Shown here: in pieces, positions 5,246 through 6,977 of the stretch
How the letters are laid out: each line of letters begins with the position of its first letter
How positions within the stretch are numbered: position 1 is the first letter of the stretch
The notes under the pieces: model-generated
Told to the model about the DNA's origin: nothing
Databases searched by the model: none
What the model saw: only the letters and a program-made list of their open reading frames with translations
Translations under genes and position numbers: made by a program
DNA from: an uncultured Oscillospiraceae bacterium
GTDB lineage: Bacteria > Bacillota > Clostridia > Oscillospirales > Oscillospiraceae
Length of the DNA stretch: 6,977 bases
Direction of reading: 5' to 3'
NCBI GenBank assembly: GCA_905233785.1
Contig: CAJOCV010000092.1
Location: 1-6,977, forward strand

Positions 5246-5289
5246 CGCCATGTTTTTCGGTTGCCGCGTAAGCGGCGAGAAAAACGGCG
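5246..5289. repeat. Compound hairpin H2 in divergent region
   Basis: Three nested stems are visible: CGCC/GGCG (5246-5249 with 5286-5289), GTTTTTC/GAAAAAC (5252-5258 with 5279-5285) and GCCGC/GCGGC (5263-5267 with 5272-5276), closing on GTAA. They are separated by a 2-nt bulge and a 4/2 internal loop. Confidence 0.75.
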
Positions 5290-5298
5290 TAAAATCAA

Positions 5299-5328
5299 AT
5301 ATAATAAGCGCGTTTGCGCTTATTATAT
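5299..5328. repeat. Palindrome H3 in divergent region
   Basis: Perfect 13-bp arms (5299-5311 ATATAATAAGCGC, and 5316-5328) enclose a GTTT loop. Compared with H1 it differs at three arm positions, each with a compensating change in the partner arm, and both are followed by the same ATCAT. Confidence 0.88.
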
Positions 5329-5347
5329 CATCTTGTGTGAAAATACA

Positions 5348-5377
5348 CAACCGGAAAAGAAGCAAATTTTCCGGTTG
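5348..5377. repeat. Hairpin H4 in divergent region
   Basis: Perfect 11-bp arms CAACCGGAAAA (5348-5358) and TTTTCCGGTTG (5367-5377) enclose an 8-nt loop. A smaller 6-bp hairpin (5333-5338 with 5345-5350) overlaps its left arm and would compete with it. The right arm abuts a possible -35 box of the transporter gene. Confidence 0.8.
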
Positions 5378-5403
5378 CGCATCTCCCGGCGGCGCAGTAT
5401 ACT
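5375..5403 (+). promoter_or_regulatory. Candidate promoter of the transporter gene
   Basis: TTGCGC (5375-5380) and TATACT (5398-5403) are 17 bp apart and lie 32 nt before the ATG. The -35 match is only moderate and starts inside the right arm of H4. Confidence 0.4.
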
Positions 5404-5434
5404 TCTTTGGGAAATTTGACTTTGGGAGGCAAAC

Positions 5435-6550
5435 ATGGCTGCCATACGTTCCTTTGTCCGGCGGGAGCCGGTGCTGCTGATTGCGGCGCTCGCGGCGCTT
5501 CTAAGCTGCTTTTTCGTTCCGCCGGATGCGGCCTATCTCGGATATTTCGACCTTCGTACCCTTGCGCTGCTCTACTGCCTGATGACCGTGGTGGCGGGGC
5601 TGCGGCAGGCGGGGCTCTTTGCCCAGCTCGCGCATAAGCTCTGTGAGCGCGTGAAAAGCGTGCGCATGATCGGGCTGCTGCTGGTGCTGCTGAGCTTTTT
5701 CTCGGCCATGTTCATCACGAACGATGTGGCGCTGCTGACCTTCGTGCCCTTCGCGGTGGTGGTGCTGGGTATGGCAGAGCGCAAACGGGAGCTTTTGTAT
5801 ATCGTGGTGCTGCAGACTGTGGCGGCAAACCTCGGCAGCATGCTGACCCCGGTGGGAAACCCGCAGAACCTGTACCTCTACTCCTATTATGACTTGAGCA
5901 TGGGAGACTTTCTGCGCGCGACGCTCCCGGTATGGCTCGTGTCGCTGGCGCTGGTGGCGCTTTTGTGCCTCGTGCTCTCCCCGGCGCCGCTCTCGGTTTT
6001 TCTCGGGGAGGAGCCGGATGTGGAGAAAAAGTCTCTCTGGCTTTATTTTGCGCTTTTCGGCGTCTGTCTGCTGACGGTACTGCGGCTCCTGCGCTGGGAG
6101 CTGATGCTGCTGCTGGTCGTGCTTGTCCTGCTGATCCTTGACCGGAAAAGCCTGCTCAAAGCGGATTTTATGCTGCTTTTGACCTTTGTGGCTTTCTTCA
6201 TCTTTTCCGGCAATCTCGCCCGCATGGAGGCGGTGGATGGGCTTCTGCGGCGGCTGCTGGAGGGGAGGGTGTATCTCACCTCGCTTTTATTCAGCCAGGT
6301 CATCAGCAATGTTCCGTCGGCGCTGCTGCTCTCGGGCTTTACGGCGGACGCGAAAAACCTGCTGCTGGGCGTGAACATCGGCGGCCTCGGCACGCCAATT
6401 GCAAGTCTTGCCAGCCTCATCGGCATGAAGCTCTACGCGCACTCCGAGCACGCGGATACCGGGCGCTACCTTGCGGTGTTTACCGCGGTGAATCTCGCGC
6501 TGCTGGCGCTGCTGTCACTGCTGTATATGATTCTGGAAAGCTGCTGCTGA
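5435..6550 (+). CDS. ArsB/CitM-type (ion transporter superfamily) membrane permease
   Basis: The 371-aa, very hydrophobic protein has about ten membrane segments (for example near 12-28, 40-56, 78-95, 97-113, 164-182, 201-217, 221-236, 243-259 and 345-365). It shows the internal pseudo-symmetry of the ion transporter superfamily. First half: I-T-N-D-V-A-L-L-T-F (94-103) then L-T-P-V-G-N-P-Q-N-L (137-146). Second half: I-S-N-V-P-S-A-L-L-L (290-299) then N-I-G-G-L-G-T-P-I-A (314-323). These N-D/N-V and T-P-x-G-N-P motifs are those of re-entrant loops that bind anion and cation in ArsB, CitM and SLC13 relatives. Substrate (dicarboxylate, citrate, arsenite or other anion) cannot be told from sequence; no arsR or arsC is nearby. 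It is shorter than the usual 420-450 aa. The ATG is preceded by GGGAGG (5424-5429), 5 nt away. Confidence 0.85.
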   Translation: MAAIRSFVRREPVLLIAALAALLSCFFVPPDAAYLGYFDLRTLALLYCLMTVVAGLRQAGLFAQLAHKLCERVKSVRMIGLLLVLLSFFSAMFITNDVALLTFVPFAVVVLGMAERKRELLYIVVLQTVAANLGSMLTPVGNPQNLYLYSYYDLSMGDFLRATLPVWLVSLALVALLCLVLSPAPLSVFLGEEPDVEKKSLWLYFALFGVCLLTVLRLLRWELMLLLVVLVLLILDRKSLLKADFMLLLTFVAFFIFSGNLARMEAVDGLLRRLLEGRVYLTSLLFSQVISNVPSALLLSGFTADAKNLLLGVNIGGLGTPIASLASLIGMKLYAHSEHADTGRYLAVFTAVNLALLALLSLLYMILESCC

Positions 6551-6559
6551 AGCGCAGAC

Positions 6560-6789
6560 AAAGAGGCTGTCTCAAAACGCCTGCAGCGCATCGGTACAGT
6601 GCAAGGGGCGGGGCTTGTCCCCGCCCGGCGGTACGACGTGGAATCGCAAACGAAAAGTGGGGCGAATTCGTACAAAAATGCGAATTCGCCCCACTTTTTC
6701 CGTTGTTTCATCATGCTGCCGCGCGGGAGGGCACAAGGCCCTCCCCTACGACGCATTCGAGACTTTCTGCGTTTTGAGACAGCCTCTTT
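6560..6789. mobile_element. 230-bp nested palindromic (MITE-like) element
   Basis: Perfect 21-bp terminal inverted repeats (6560-6580 and 6769-6789, beginning AAAGAGGCTGTCTCAAAA) enclose three internal hairpins in mirror arrangement. They are GGGCGGGG/CCCCGCCC (6606-6613 with 6619-6626), a perfect 18-bp stem (6653-6670 with 6681-6698), and GGGAGGGC/GCCCTCCC (6725-6732 with 6738-6745). Spacers are 25, 26, 26 and 23 nt. There is no coding capacity. The element fills the gap between two convergent genes and its ends could also act as a terminator (CCTCTTTTTGG on the plus strand). The GAGGCTGTCTCAAAA-type end recalls IS1182-like insertion sequences, but that is recollection and no clear target duplication is visible. 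Confidence 0.75.
6653..6698. repeat. Central 18-bp hairpin of the palindromic element
   Basis: The stem 6653-6670 with 6681-6698 is a perfect 18 bp around a 10-nt A-rich loop (TACAAAAATG). Each arm contains CGAATTCG, itself self-complementary. The right arm ends in TTTTT, so transcripts from the transporter gene would also meet a terminator-like structure here. Confidence 0.85.
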
Positions 6790-6799
6790 TTGGATTTAT

Positions 6800-6830
6800 A
6801 CTGACCACTGGTCACTGACCACTGACCACT
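6800..6830. repeat. Heptamer tandem repeat
   Basis: Four consecutive 7-bp units ACTGACC (6800-6806, 6814-6820, 6821-6827, with 6807-6813 as variant ACTGGTC) are followed by a partial ACT. The array ends at the stop codon of the convergent partial gene (6830-6832). It is too short and spacer-less to be CRISPR. Confidence 0.8.
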
Positions 6831-6977
6831 TATTCGTAGTCCACCACGTTTGCCCAGCGGAGGAGGAAGTCCCGCTCTTCGAGGTTGCCCTTGACGGACT
6901 GGGAGGCCGCGACGATGGGCATCCACTTTTGTACATAGCGCTTGTCAATATCGCTCTTTTCGCAGAAGAGGTCGAGG
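6830..6977 (-). CDS. C-terminal end of a phosphotransferase-like protein (partial)
   Basis: On the minus strand an open frame enters from the right edge (first whole codon at 6976) and ends at TAA 6830-6832, giving the last 48 residues of a gene. It begins LDLFCEKSDIDK and ends LLRWANVVDYE. The middle portion, with W-M-P-I-V-A-A-S-Q-S-V-K, resembles the final helices of aminoglycoside phosphotransferase/choline kinase-fold proteins of Clostridia, which end in a P-I/V-V-A-A-A/S-type helix. The catalytic part is outside the window, so this is a weak family call. Codon use (GC-rich third positions) agrees with a real gene. Confidence 0.6.
   Translation of the reverse strand, partial: LDLFCEKSDIDKRYVQKWMPIVAASQSVKGNLEERDFLLRWANVVDYE

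Noticed and set aside
5213..5377. CRISPR array
   Set aside because: The repeats are palindromes of differing sequence and length with no regular spacer pattern and no cas genes.
6466..6926. Frames within and around the palindromic element
   Set aside because: They run through the inverted repeats and heptamer array, have unstructured Arg/Ser/Pro-rich translations and no ribosome binding sites.

Overview
The window looks like chromosome from a high-GC, gut-type Clostridia, most likely Oscillospiraceae or a close relative. Three things suggest this. The genes carry strong AGGAGG-type ribosome binding sites with frequent TTG starts. The tRNA genes encode their own CCA. The protein types are a TnpV-type mobile protein, a DUF6809-like protein, and a GltD/NfnB-like flavoprotein fused to ferredoxin modules. 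The genus call is inference from family recognition; no search was run.

Left part (1-1464) has the character of a mobile or accessory element. It holds the 3' end of a YgjP/DUF45-type zinc metallopeptidase gene, which meets a three-gene minus-strand operon at a shared 16-bp terminator hairpin. The operon encodes a 48-aa protein, TnpV and a DUF6809-like protein, and has its own promoter at about 1292-1321. It lies just beyond the 3' end of a minus-strand tRNA-Val gene, a classic integration position, so the element may end there.

Centre-left (1465-2291) is a divergent tRNA cluster. tRNA-Val(CAC) reads left, and tRNA-Met(CAT) and tRNA-Glu(TTC) read right, each direction with a clear sigma-70 promoter. 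A 94-aa protein of unknown function follows the tRNA-Glu terminator almost directly.

Centre (2305-5178) is a minus-strand pair: a 74-aa Lar-like zinc-ribbon protein, then an 869-aa iron-sulfur flavoprotein. The latter has an HTH-like N-terminus, a Cys-rich/ferredoxin region, a GltD/NfnB-like FAD/NAD(P) core and a C-terminal ferredoxin. Both genes start with TTG. The pair diverges from a plus-strand ArsB/CitM-type ion transporter (5435-6550). The 256-bp divergent region is packed with four hairpins in a row; two are homologous and differ by three fully compensatory base-pair changes.

Right part (6551-6977): between the convergent ends of the transporter and a partial gene (perhaps an aminoglycoside phosphotransferase-family protein) sits a 230-bp nested palindromic element. 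It has 21-bp perfect terminal inverted repeats and three internal hairpins in almost exact mirror symmetry, followed by a short heptamer tandem repeat. I see no CRISPR array, complete integrase gene or obvious new defence system. The most unusual content is the palindromic non-coding DNA and the multi-domain flavoprotein.
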